Assembly: GCF_008831285.2 (NCBI RefSeq)
Contig: NC_045149.1
Coordinates: forward strand, 10,194,417 to 10,258,416
Length of the DNA stretch: 64,000 nucleotides
From: Nymphaea colorata
Taxonomy: Eukaryota; Streptophyta; Magnoliopsida; Nymphaeales; Nymphaeaceae
Reading direction: 5' to 3'
Below the pieces are notes generated by a model. The model worked only from the letters and a program-made list of their open reading frames with translations. It was not told the origin of the DNA and searched no databases. Below are positions 63,221-64,000 of the stretch, one piece after another. How positions within the stretch are numbered: position 1 is the first letter of the stretch; each line of letters begins with the position of its first letter. Made by a program: the position numbers and the translations under genes.

Positions 63221-64000
63221 TCACAAAGAGGCCTTTTCATTACTTGGAACGTCAAAGGAAGCACGCACCCGGCATCGAATCCAAAACCTTCTTTTACATG
63301 GAAGCTGCAACCGAGCTAACGGGTGTATGGAATGCTTGCAAGATTTAAGCAGTAGGCTGCCCTTGTAAATTTCATGGATTGCAGGAATGTTCTAAAGACA
63401 TGAACTGAGTTTGAACTATGGATGAATAAACCGGTTCATAGTGCTACAAAGGTTAGTTAGACCACAGCAGGCACTAACTAGTTCCACTGATCAAGCAGGA
63501 TTGGGAAAAAAATCATGAAAGGAAAGAAAGAAGAAAACAAAAAACGATCTGAATAAGCTATACGGTTCTTTTTACAGCTGGGACACTCATAGAAGAGAAA
63601 GAAGGAGAGGGAGAGAAAGAGAGAGCATGTGCCAACAGGTAAAGTAGAACATGTACATTTTTTGTTGGCTTAGCCCCTAACGTGAAAATAACAATTAAAT
63701 GTCCAACAAAACTGAAATGAAGTCTTCCATCCTTAGCTTGTGTACTCTATTCTCAAAAATGCACATATGCAAGCAAAGCATATGTACACCTACATATACA
63801 TACATATACAAGTACCCCACTCTCTGTTATGTCGAATTATAAAAAGGAAGAACAAAGATGCACTTGCCCAAACTTTCGGAACGGAATGGAATAGCAGAAG
63901 CAGCAGTCACCTGAACCAGCAGCAATAAAGCAATCAGCAAGACCATATCAACTTCGGCATCCACATGCGCAATGGTGATCGTCCGTTTTCCATGATCTTA
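63221..64000. other. Window edge, no gene called
   Basis: AT-rich DNA with short GA and AT repeats. A minus-strand frame at about 63997-63841 contains a hydrophobic MVLLIALLLLVQVTAASA stretch that would suit a signal peptide. It is too short, and too close to the edge, to call. Confidence 0.3.

Noticed and set aside
63841..63997. Signal-peptide-like minus-strand frame at the window edge
   Set aside because: Only about 50 codons with an upstream stop at the edge and no conserved domain; the hydrophobic run alone is not enough.

Overview
This is nuclear DNA of a flowering plant. The evidence is spliced genes with GT-AG introns up to about 4 kb, a chloroplast-targeted chaperonin precursor, a plant-only TCP transcription factor, a plant-type Pumilio gene, AT-rich intergenic DNA with many microsatellites, and decayed plant transposons (Ty1/copia, LINE, hAT-like, possible CACTA). 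The sequence alone does not settle the species; the GC-rich TCP coding block beside AT-rich introns would suit a monocot, magnoliid or early-diverging angiosperm as well as some eudicots.

Layout. Positions 1-3134: upstream DNA with a hAT-like relic, then the leader of the first gene. 3135-15798 (+): a complete ten-exon Pumilio RNA-binding protein gene of 967 codons with eight PUF repeats. Intron 7 holds an antisense copia relic and intron 8 a well-delimited TIR element built from GATACG palindromes. 17470-18720 (-): weak LINE relic. 20166-23470 (-): complete eight-exon CPN60A, the chloroplast chaperonin-60 alpha subunit (586 aa), convergent with Pumilio. 24800-29150: a decayed LINE on the minus strand (DUF4283-type ORF1, then endonuclease, then reverse transcriptase), interrupted and flanked by GAGCTCG-rich hAT-like pieces. 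31528-32160 (+): intronless class I TCP factor. About 34068-43183 (-): OTU-domain cysteine deubiquitinase with nine coding exons identified and an uncertain terminal exon, convergent with TCP. 44280-64000: gene-poor repeat-rich DNA containing three copia relics (one with a hAT-like element nested in its integrase, one with two recognisable LTRs), a lone ATG101-like exon and a possible CACTA terminus.

The host genes form no pathway cluster. They act in mRNA regulation (Pumilio), plastid protein folding (CPN60A), growth-related transcription (TCP) and ubiquitin removal (OTU). No tRNA, rRNA, CRISPR or bacterial-style operon was found. The most unusual material is the layered transposon landscape, especially the GATACG palindrome element in Pumilio intron 8 and the nested hAT insertion near 51.7-52.2 kb. 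Exon limits were set by hand from homology, GT-AG sites and reading phase; no search was run.
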